Below the pieces are notes generated by a model. That model was not told where the DNA came from. It did no database searches and saw nothing but the letters and a program-made list of their open reading frames with translations. Below, piece by piece: positions 54,813 through 64,000 of a DNA stretch of 64,000 nucleotides. Source of the DNA: Semisulcospira habei (taxonomy: Eukaryota > Mollusca > Gastropoda > Semisulcospiridae). Positions within the stretch are counted from its first letter, which is position 1, and every line of letters begins with the position of its first letter. The position numbers were made by a program, and so were the translations under genes. Location: assembly GCA_036245525.1 (NCBI GenBank), contig BTPG01000003.1, positions 141,565,797-141,629,796 on the forward strand. Reading direction: 5' to 3'.

Positions 54813-54925
54813 TCTCTTCTTCTTCTTTCTTTCTTTTTTTTTTTTTTATTTATTTTTTTTTTTTGGGGGGGGCGGGGGGGGGGGGGGGGGGGGGGCGGGG
54901 GGGGGGGCGGGGGGGGGGGGGGGGT
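54778..54925 (+). repeat. (GTT)n, poly-T and poly-G tracts
   Basis: About ten GTT units, C/T-rich sequence, poly-T and then a near-pure G run (54866-54924) with four C interruptions. Confidence 0.95.
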
Positions 54926-54929
54926 TCGT

Positions 54930-55140
54930 CATACCAAAATATTCTCAAGAGGTCTTGGTTCACTGTGACTACCGATACAAAACTGTACCTCTTGCTTTGC
55001 GACGGGCTGACCCATACAAAAATGTTTTTGGTTCACTGTGACTGGCTAACCGACACAATACTGCTCTCTCCCTTCGTGACGGGCTGACCTATACCCGAAA
55101 TATTCACAAAGGTCTAGGTTCACTGTGACGAGCCGGCAAA
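54930..55140 (+). repeat. Degenerate tandem repeat, about 75-85 bp
   Basis: 'ggttcactgtgac' occurs at 54957, 55030 and 55116, with 'cgacgggctgacc.ata' and 'aatattc.caa' between. A related block ('cgggctaaccgatacaaa') lies at 55936. Confidence 0.7.
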
Positions 55141-56194
55141 CGCCTAGATATTCTGGCACCATTTGCTTGAACCATCCTGGTCGATAATCTTCTGATCTGG
55201 ATTATAGTTTTAACCCCTTCCCGGCCAGGAAAACACGGACACCACGCAAGAACCTCATGATGTTCTTTGCCTTTTTCTGGCACGTTCCTGGGATGAATGG
55301 GATTATCTGGCTTTCAGTTCGCCATAGGCGCCTCACGTGTGCGTGTTATATACGAAATGCGAGTCAGTCCACTCGCGTGCGCACAGCGCACATACGAGTA
55401 AAGGAAATGCGACATTGTTAATCACCGGGAACACTAAAGTGTTTCCAATGATTTAATAAATCTCCCGCTTTTCTTTCGCGCGTCGATATACTACATGTAT
55501 TACTACAAACACAATTGAGTATGTGCTCGAGGGGGCTGACTCGCAGTTTTGTATGTCAACATGCACTCATCCGGTGCCTATGGTATTCGCCGTGGTTTCA
55601 CATACTTAATTTGCGTCCGCCAGCAGTTAGGAGATTAAAGTGGTGTTGGAATGTAGCCCATAGAGCTTATGTGCTTATGTCTTGAATCACTGTGTCTTGA
55701 TTCGCTGTACAGTGGGGCTTGCTTTTAACTATTGTCTGAAAAGACAGGTGTTCTCCAAAGAAAAGCGTTGAAGGGCGAAAAGTGTCACTTTTCATTAACT
55801 CATTCGCTGGCAGCCGTATCCGGATGCGGCTGGCCGCGAATAAGTTAATTAAGATCATCATTTACGCTAATACAGCCACCTAGTCCGTATTGGTAGGTAA
55901 TACTTGATGGCCGTAGCTCAAGATTCTGCTGTGGCGGGCTAACCGATACAAAGTCTCCGTATCTTCCTAAGGTCTTGGGGGTGGGGGGAGGGTGTTCGAA
56001 GAGTTTATGCCAAAAGTTTCGTGCCCCTGGCTTGTTCCGTGCGTCAGCAGAATATATCCTAATTCCTATTGACGCTCAGAAGGCGAGTCACGGGCATGAA
56101 ACACTTGGCGGAAAAAAAATGTCGATTTCCTCCCCCTGTGATGTCTTGGTACTTACATCAGTTGTTCTCCAGAATTGGTACCCAAAATGTTGAA
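55141..56194. other. Intergenic DNA, no gene recognised
   Basis: No domain-bearing ORF. It holds a half-copy of the 34852 hairpin (55150-55175) and an imperfect 54-bp hairpin at 55795-55848 centred on 'cagccgtatccggatgcggctg'. Confidence 0.5.
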
Positions 56195-56597
56195 CTGAAT
56201 CATGTCGATCCTCCAGCGGACCCGGAACAAGGCAGCACGGATTGTCTCCCGTACAAAATTGTCGGAGCACATCACACCAGGTCTGATTAAACTGCACTGG
56301 CTGCCAGATCGTCAACGGATTGACCACAAAATTCTGTCCATGGCATACGCCTGTATCCACCAGTCAGCACCCACATACCTCCAGGAACTCATTTTGCCCT
56401 ACATCTCTGCACGTTCCCTTCGGTTAATGTCACAGTCACGACTGCGTTCACCCAACACAGAAGATACCAGCAAGAAACGCTTTGGCTATCGCAGCTGTAA
56501 AAATGCAGCCCCAAAGCTGTGGAACACTCTGAAGACCGCGGAATCTCTTCAGTCTTTCCGCAGGCGGCCGAAGACTCACCTCTTCAGTCTGTCCTAA
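56195..56597 (+). pseudogene. CR1/L2-group LINE C-terminal fragment
   Basis: The open frame MSILQRTRNKAARIVSRTKL, LIKLHWLPDRQRIDHKILSM, APTYLQELILPYISARSLRL and NAAPKLWNTLKTAESLQSFR to THLFSLS-stop is the typical RT C-terminus. No RT catalytic part remains. The 3' side runs into a (CT)n tract. It differs from the other two CR1/L2 fragments, so it is a third lineage. Confidence 0.8.
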
Positions 56598-56631
56598 ACT
56601 GACGAATTGACTGCAGTTTTACTCTTCTTCT

Positions 56632-57330
<699 letters not shown>

Positions 57331-57934
57331 CGGGTGTTTGGACCGCCACAGCTCCTACCGCAGTTCTACAGTTTTTACGGTGGCATGCCGCAGCAACCTT
57401 ACATCACTATGACAACACACACCCCTACGCCTTATCCGTCATTGCATCAGTGGCCGTTGCCTAGCCGGGTCCACGACTTCTAAATTGACCTGACATTGAT
57501 ACCGTATTTGTTTACCAGTAAGTGTAAAAGATAATAATTTTCTTTTCGTTAAACTCTCTGCCAGCAGCCACGGAATCTCTGCTTCGTCTGACATAACCGA
57601 GTTCGGGAACAAGCCGTAAAGCATGTTCATGTACTGTTCTCAACCTTGACTCTCAGTGACTCAGCGCCATAGACAATTTACGGTAGAAGTGGAATTAACA
57701 TTTCACACCGGACTCTATAGATCTCTATTACTTAAAACACTATCACAGTGCTTGTGCTCCTACCGAGACAAATATACTGTCGGACATTCTGCATCACGTG
57801 CGTAAGCCATTATTGACTGTTGTGTTAAGGTCAGACATTACTTCTGAAACGTGTGTTCCTGTACCATTTTATTTCATATGCTTATTTTCTTTTTTCATTT
57901 CAAGTTCTTTAACTTACACTTCTAGTCTTTTAAG

Positions 57935-58186
57935 ATGTCGAGTAGCTCATTACAATTTCACAGTTTACACGTGGGACATTTAAATATCTATCATTTGCTG
58001 AATAAGATTCCCGATTTGACCGTCCTTCTGACTCAACCCTCCCCCTTTCACATTTTTGGAATCACGGAGTCGCGATTACATTCTGACATAAGTGATTTGT
58101 CCATTTCGATACCGGAGTTTTCTGTAATCCGGCGCGATCCTGTACGTCCTCAACAAACAGGATTAGCTGTCTATATTCATGATTCA
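57935..58186 (+). pseudogene. LINE endonuclease, first part
   Basis: MSSSSLQFHSLHVGHLNIYH starts the ORF; FGITESRLHSD carries the catalytic Glu. It is intact up to GLAVYIHDS, where the inserted LINE begins. The relative at 23222 reads GVAVYIHQSILHITRRRQDL across this point; the continuation IAHFTRRRKDL is at 62197, exactly in frame. Confidence 0.85.
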
Positions 58187-58189
58187 TGA

Positions 58190-58262
58190 GGCGGGGAAGT
58201 GGCGCAGTGTTTAAGGCGTCTGCCTCCAATGCCAAAGGTGCGAGGTTCGATACCGGGTTCCG
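58190..58262 (+). promoter_or_regulatory. tRNA-like 5' end with Pol III boxes
   Basis: 'tggcgcagtgtttaagg' (A box, 58200-58216) and 'ggttcgatacc' (B box, 58244-58254) are spaced as in a tRNA gene or SINE head, at the extreme 5' end of the nested LINE. There is no fully paired cloverleaf, so it is not called a tRNA gene. It may be an internal promoter of the LINE or a SINE that was trapped beside it. Confidence 0.55.
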
Positions 58263-58968
58263 GCGTTGGATTTTTCTCCTCTGGTGTCACCGTCTGGGCA
58301 GTGGGCAGATGTTCACATCTGCACGGGACATAGACGATCCCGGCCCCCACGAGTCCCCTGCTGCCTTGCAGGCCTGGCCGCTTGGCTGCGGAAAGGCTAA
58401 GGGAGGAAACCCCTGACATCAAAGCCCCCGTGTCTCCGGGGAAGGCTTTTGAGCCAGAGACTAAGACAAGGACAGTCTGATATAAAACCTACGACCCGAG
58501 GACCTCGATGCCACCGTCCCAGCTTGCTAGGCCATGGCAAACGAACCAAGGGTTTAAAGGGTGGGGCCAGTACTGCGCACACTGCACTCCACCAAAAAGC
58601 TCCACCGCGCAGGCTTTAGGAAACGCCCACGGACTATGACACTGAACTTTCCAAGTCCTGTAGCGATGGGCAAGGGGCAAAACGGCAGGTGAAAGATGTC
58701 ACTGGAAGCCGCAGTCTCAAACCTGCATGCAGGCGGTTCAGGATATTGGTCGCCTGATGTTGACCTGGGGATGACAACGTCACTCGGCACACCCTGAACG
58801 ACCAAGCAGCCTTCTCTAGGGACAGCACTGCTTGCTCCACACGGAGAGGGGCCTAGAAAAGGTGGCCTAACCAAAGCTCATCCCCTCGTAACCCCAGTTG
58901 GCTAGCCGCGGTCAACGGGCATCTTCTCATGCGGTCAAAAAACAAGAAAAAACAATGGATCCACTCTC

Positions 58969-61900
58969 ATGACGACCACGACCGGACTCAACGTAGCATG
59001 CTGGAACATCCGAACCATGCTCGACACAGCAGACAGCGGACGCCCTGAACGTCGCTCCGCCCTCATTGCCCATGAATTGCGGAGGTTAAACATCGACATC
59101 GCCGCGCTCAGCGAAGTACGCCTTCCGGAGGAAGGCAGCCTCCAAGAACTTGGCGCTGGCTACACCCTCTACTGGTCAGGCAGGCCTGCATCAGAAAGAC
59201 GGCTCTCAGGCGTGGGCTTCATGGTGAAGACCCCCATTACGACTAAGTTGGAAAACCTACCAACGGGTCACTCCGACCGCATCATGTCCATGCGCCTCCC
59301 ACTGAGACACGAGCAATACGTCACCCTTCTCAGTGTGTACTCCCCAACCCTCCTGGCAGAGCCTGCAGAAAAAGACAAGTTCTACTCTGACCTGCGCAGC
59401 CTCCTGCATAGCACCCCTGCAGACGACAAAGTCATCATCCTTGGCGACTTCAACGCCAGAGTGGGCCAAGACTCTGAAGCCTGGAAAGGAGTCCTCGGCA
59501 AGCATGGCGTTGGGAACTGCAATGACAATGGTCGCCTACTGTTGGAGCTCTGTGCAGAGCAGCAACTTGTCATCACCAACACTACTTTCCAGCAAAAGGA
59601 CAGTCGAAAGACCACCTGGATGCATCCTCGCTCCAAGCACTGGCACCTTATCGACTATGTCCTAGTGCGTCAGAGGGACCGCAGTGACGTCCTCCTCACC
59701 AGAGTGATGCCCAGCGCAGAGTGCCACACTGACCACCGCCTTGTTCGCTGCAAACTCAGGCTCCGCCTCAAGCTGAAACCCAAAAAAGGGGGCCCTCCCA
59801 AGAAAAAGCTTGATGTTGCCAGCCTTCAGCGTGACGACAAGAAAGCTGCCCTTCAGGCCGATTTACAGCGCATGCTCAAAGACACAGTTGATCCAGCAGA
59901 TTCCTCCCCTGAAACACTCTGGGAACAACTGAAAACTGTTATTGTAAAATCCTCTGTGGAAGTCTTGGGCTTTGCTAGAAAGAGGAACAAAGACTGGTTT
60001 GACGAAAACGACGTAGAGATCCAGGAACTTCTAGCAAAAAAAAGAGCCGCCCACCAGGCCCACCTAGCCCAGCCTTCCTGCCCTGTGAAGAAGTCTGCCT
60101 TCCGCCTCATCTGCAGCAGACTCCAGCTCAAGCTTAGAAAGCTCCAGAACGAGTGGTGGTCCAGACTCGCACAGAGGACCCAGCTCTGCGCTGACAACGG
60201 TGACTACAGGGGCTTCTACGAAGCACTGAAAGCAGTGTATGGCCCTAGGCACCTGGTACAAAGTCCCCTGCGAAGCGCTGATGGACAGGCACTCCTCACA
60301 GATAATACCTCCATCTTGAACCGCTGGTCGGAGTACTTTCAGGACCTTTTCGGCGCTGAACGCACTGTTCAAGAAACAGTCATCCTCCAAATCCCACGCC
60401 TTCCACTAAAGGTTGAATTCGACGAACCGCCCACCGCCGAAGAGACCCTCACAGCCATCCACCAGCTCAAGAGTGGCAAAGCAGCAGGCATTGACGGAAT
60501 CCCGCCAGAGATCTGGAAACATGGAGGCCCAGCACTGCACAACAAGCTCCACGACCTCTTTCTCTGCTGCTGAGAAAAAGGAACACTACCAAAGGATCTC
60601 CGTGATGCAGTCATCATCACCCTGTACAAGAACAAAGGAGAGAAGTCTGCCTGCTCTAATTATCGTGGAATTACCCTGCTGTCCATTGCCGGGAAAATTC
60701 TCGCAAGGTTGCTCCTGAATCGGCTGGTACCTGCCATCGCTGAAGACCACCTCCCAGAGGGCCAGTGTGGCTTCAGAGCCAACAGGAGTACCACCGACAT
60801 GGTCTTTGTGCTGAGACAGCTTCAGGAGAAGTGCCGCGAGCAGAACAAAGGGCTGTACGTAACGTTTGTCGACCTAACAAAAGCGTTTGACACTGTGAGC
60901 AGGCAAGGTATGTGGCAGATCCTGGAGCGACTAGGTTGTCCCCCAAAGTTCCTCAACATGATCGTCCAGCTCCACGAGGACCAGCAAGGCCAGGTCAGAC
61001 TAAACAGTGACCTCTCAGAACCATTCCCCATTCGCAACGGCGTGAAGCAAGGCTGCGTGCTGGCACCGACCCTCTTCACCATCTTCTTCAGCATGATGTT
61101 GAAGCAGGCCACAGTGGACCTCGACGATGACGACGCAGTGTACATCAGGTATCGTCTCGATGGCAGCCTGTTCAACCTCAGACGACTGCAGGCCCACACC
61201 AAAACCCTAGACCAACTGATTCGTGAGCTGCTCTTCGCTGATGACGCTGCCCTCGTTGCACACACAGAGAGAGCCTTGCAGCGCATTACGTCCTGCTTCG
61301 CAGATGCTGCCCAGCTCTTTGGACTTGAGGTCAGTCTGAAAAAGACAGAGGTCCTTCATCAGCCGGCACCCAAGGAAGAGCATCGCCCTCCCCACATCAC
61401 CATCGGCGAGTCCGAACTGAAGTCTGTACACCAGTTTACCTACCTTGGCTGCATCATCACGTCAGACGCCAAGCTGGACAAGGAGCTGGACAACAGGCTG
61501 GCAAAAGCGAACAGTGCTTTCGGACGACTATTCAAGCGGGTGTGGCACAATCAACAGCTGAAAAAAGGCACCAAGATCAGCGTGTACAGAGCTGTCGTCC
61601 TTACCACCCTGCTGTACGGTTCCGAGTCCTGGGCCCTCTACCGCAGCCAACTACGACTCCTCGAACGCTTTCACCAGCGCTGCCTGCGTACCATCCTCAG
61701 CATTCACTGGAGTGACTATGTCACCAACGTCGAGGTCCTTGAACAGGCAGAAACTGTGAGCATCGAGGCTTTGCTGCTGCGGACACAGCTTCGCTGGGCG
61801 GGGCACGTCTCCAGGATGGAGGATCATCGCCTACCCAAGATCACTCTGTTCGGCGAGCTCGCCACTGGACACCGAGACAGAGGGGCACCAAAGAAGAGAT

Positions 61901-62196
61901 ACAAAGACGGTCTCAAGAAGTCGCTTAGTGCCTGCCAAATCGACCACCGCCAGTGGTCTTCGCTTGCTGCGGACCGTGACACCTGGCGCTCCACCATTCA
62001 CAAGGCAGCCATCTCCTTTGAGGACTCTCGCAGAGCTAACCTTAAGGACAAGCGGCTTAGAAGAAAAAACAGAGTTGTCATAACTCAGAACCCTGACCAG
62101 ACCTTCCCCTGCAGCCACTGCGGTCGAACCTGCCTGTCCCGGATTGGCCTCCGCAGCCACGAAAATGCCTGCAGACGCGAAGTCAAGCCAAGAGAG
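58969..62196 (+). pseudogene. Nested LINE polyprotein, one premature stop
   Basis: MTTTTGLNVACWNIRTMLDT opens the endonuclease (about residues 5-265): AALSEVRLPEEGS, VIILGDFNARVG and CHTDHRLVR. The RT follows: KSGKAAGIDGIPPEIW, ITLLSIAGKILARLLLNRLV, motif A VTFVDLTKAFDTVSRQG, NGVKQGCVLAPTLFTIFF, LLFADDAALVAHTE (about 61228). The C-terminal domain has LLYGSESWALYR and RTQLRWAGHVSRMEDHRLPK, then a finger FPCSHCGRTCLSRIGLRSHE (from 62098) with His/Cys. The only break is a TGA at 60571-60573, where relatives have Trp (C-W-E-x-G-T-x-P). Without it the frame is open through 62196 and on into the outer LINE to 63006. Confidence 0.88.
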
Positions 62197-64000
62197 ATTG
62201 CGCACTTTACACGCAGAAGAAAAGACCTGGAATCAGACTCTGTTGAAAGCGTGTGGGTTGAGGTGAAGACAAACAAATCGGCCCCTTTGCTTGTTGGATT
62301 TGTCTACAGAAATCCGTCTGCATCATTTGAGTGGTATGACGATTTCTTACAAATGGCGGACACCGTTAACAATAGCAGCTCTGATATTTTACTGCTCGGA
62401 GACTTTAATATTAACATGTTTTTCCCACACCCTGCTTGGGAGTCTGCTATTACTATGGTAGGCCTCAAGCAGCTTATCACATCCGCAACTAGAGTTACGC
62501 AGTCGTCTGCCACTCTAATTGATCATGTATACACTTCCAACAAGTCGAGGGTCCTTAGCTCTCGTGTTCTTCAAGTGGCGATTAGCGACCACTCTCCTGT
62601 GTGCTGTAGTTGGGCTCTGAAGGTGGACAAGCCGCCATTTCGTAAAAACCAGCATACCACTATTCATTACAGGTCGTTTAAACACTTCAATCGGGACGCG
62701 TTTCTCGCAGACCTGAGCGGAATCTCTTTTCAGTCAGTTTATAACTATGATATTCCTGAAGAAGCGTTGGCCGAATGGTACAGATTGTTCCTTGGTGTAC
62801 TTGACAAGCACGCGCCACTACGTGAGAAGAGAGTCAAACACGCACAGTTACCTCAGTGGTTAAGTAAGGACATTAAAGACGCCATGGCCCTCCGAAATGA
62901 GTTGAAGCGGAACAAAGATTATGCTGCCTTCCGCAAGCAGCGTAACCGCGTAAAGTACCTGGTGCTCGAGGCCCAGAAAAAAACACTTCCAGCGCTTGAT
63001 GGATAATAAAACTGATACCGTATCTGTCTGGCGAGCCCTCAATGCCTTTACCAAATCACGTCAAACACCACCATGTACTTCTATACCTGCTGATACTTTT
63101 AATCAATATTTTCTGTCTGCTGCCGACTCACTTTTGAATAAAAGTACTAATAACCTAAACCAGCCGACTATTTCTGTAAAACTAAAACATTTTTGCGACG
63201 AGAGACTGGCTCCAAACGACTTTTTTAGTATTCCGTACTTAACTGTTTTCGACGTAGGCATGTCTATTAGTCAGCTAAAAAATAAACGCTCCCTTGGTCA
63301 TGACGGCATTAATAGTTTCTTTTTAAAACTGTCTGTCCCCTATGTGGTCGAATCTTTAACATTTATCTACAATTCTATAATCCAGCATGCAAGGTACTTT
63401 CCCAAGAAGCTGGAAAATAGCTAAAGTCATTCCGCTGCCTAAAACTAAAGACCTCACTGACCCCAACAAATTCAGGCCAATTTCACTTTTATCAACTTTG
63501 TCAAAGCCTATAGAAAAACATGTCCACAGGCACCTGAGTCACTTCCTGGAGACACATAACTTGATTTATCCGTTGCAGTCAGGCTTCAGACCCCGCCACT
63601 CTTGTCACACGGCTCTGTCTCATCTGACCAATACCTGGCTAACTTCAATAAACAACGCTGAAATGACCGGTGCGGTATTTTTAGGTTTTTCTAAAGCTTT
63701 TGACTTAGTCAACCATGAACTGTTGCTACAGAAGCTGTTGGCATACCACATAGACACAGATTCCGCTGCCTTCTTTAAATCTTATCTAAGCAATAGATCT
63801 CAGTATGTTTTTGTCAACGGTAAGCGTTCCTCAGAAGGTATCATTAAGCATGGAGTACCCCAAGGGTCTATTTTAGGCCCTCTCTTGTTTTTAATTTTTA
63901 TTAATGACTTGCCTTTGTGTATCTCACAATCAAATGTGCGATGCAATTTGTTTGCAGATGACGCTACTCTCGACGTGTCGTCGGCAAAAATATCTACAAT
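62197..64000 (+). pseudogene. Outer LINE: rest of endonuclease and reverse transcriptase (partial)
   Basis: IAHFTRRRKDLESDSVESVW resumes the endonuclease; LLLGDFNINMFFPHPAW and VAISDHSPVCC complete it. The connector LDKHAPLREKRVKHAQLPQW runs to a frameshift in an A run near 62980. In the next frame the RT fingers follow (KNKRSLGHDGINSFFLKL); after another shift near 63420 come VIPLPKTKDLTDPNKFRPIS, motif A VFLGFSKAFDLVN (about 63680), GVPQGSILGPLLFLIFINDL and NLFADDATLDVSS near the edge. In motif A the catalytic Asp (FLDF) is Gly (FLGF), so the enzyme could not polymerise even if the frame were whole. It is cut by the window end. Confidence 0.88.

Larger units (their letters stand above)
58187..62196 (+). 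mobile_element. EN-RT-zinc-finger LINE nested in the outer LINE
   Basis: About 4.0 kb inserted in the outer endonuclease. The 5' UTR (about 780 bp) starts with a tRNA-like stretch, the single ORF holds endonuclease, RT and a C2H2 finger, and there is almost no 3' UTR: the ORF runs into the outer element. Cutting 58187-62196 out restores the outer frame without any target duplication, so insertion was blunt, or a short duplication has been lost. Clade: an RTE-like/unassigned EN-RT-finger type; I cannot place it firmly. Confidence 0.8.
57640..64000 (+). mobile_element. Jockey/CR1-group LINE (family of the 22740 element), running off the window
   Basis: 5' UTR-like sequence, then ATG at 57935 and EN-RT coding sequence, interrupted at 58186/58187 by a 4-kb LINE and continuing from 62197 to the window edge within RT. 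It shares the GHLN-YHL-NK start, VYIH-S, TRRR-DLE and IFINDLPL blocks with the element at 22740. Broken by frameshifts. Confidence 0.85.

Noticed and set aside
58190..58262. tRNA gene
   Set aside because: The acceptor and anticodon arms do not pair well and it sits at the 5' end of a LINE; kept as a tRNA-like promoter element only.

Overview
This window is animal nuclear DNA. Coding sequence is split into short exons with GT/AG borders, there are long microsatellites, tRNA-derived SINEs and non-LTR retrotransposons (LINEs) of several clades, and nothing has a bacterial layout. RTE elements with TAAG tails, SINE tails of the 'GGCGTTAAACCC' kind and abundant GT/CT microsatellites fit a marine gastropod or related mollusc. 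That is an inference; no host marker gene here fixes the species.

Two host-type genes can be supported. On the + strand, a secreted or membrane protein gene starts near 1280 with a signal-peptide exon and continues with three LDL-receptor class A (LDLa) exons at 7055, 13218 and 13771. All junctions are phase 1, so the exons splice in frame. A weak candidate last exon lies at 26876-27039. On the - strand, a gene running from about 51200 down to 36290 encodes an acidic N-terminus, a C2H2-like finger, a CxxC finger and a tyrosine-recombinase-like domain. It is degenerate and is cut in two by a 10-kb pile of LINEs. A THAP-domain ORF (5804-6343, -) lies in the first LDLa intron.

Most of the rest is mobile DNA in nested layers. 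An intact RTE element (14869-18070, 13-bp target duplication) sits inside a coiled-coil/esterase ORF1 remnant (14491-19836); a 5'-truncated RTE lies at 10175-12511. A Jockey/CR1-type LINE (23222-25995) carries a 131-bp perfect palindrome. Between 36744 and 46754 a CR1/L2-type LINE (+), a Rex1/CR1-like LINE (-) and a nearly intact I-type LINE with RNase H (38623-43139, inside the - strand LINE) are stacked. From 57935 to the window end a LINE of the same family as the one at 23222 holds a 4-kb EN-RT-zinc-finger LINE (58187-62196). Several foldback or terminal-inverted-repeat elements, at least three dispersed repeat families, a complete SINE (53318-53627) and a 29-copy 45-bp minisatellite (29435-30740) fill introns and intergenic DNA.

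The genes do not form a pathway. The window is best read as two eroded or intron-rich host genes in a LINE-rich accessory landscape, with at least one retrotransposon that looks coding-competent.
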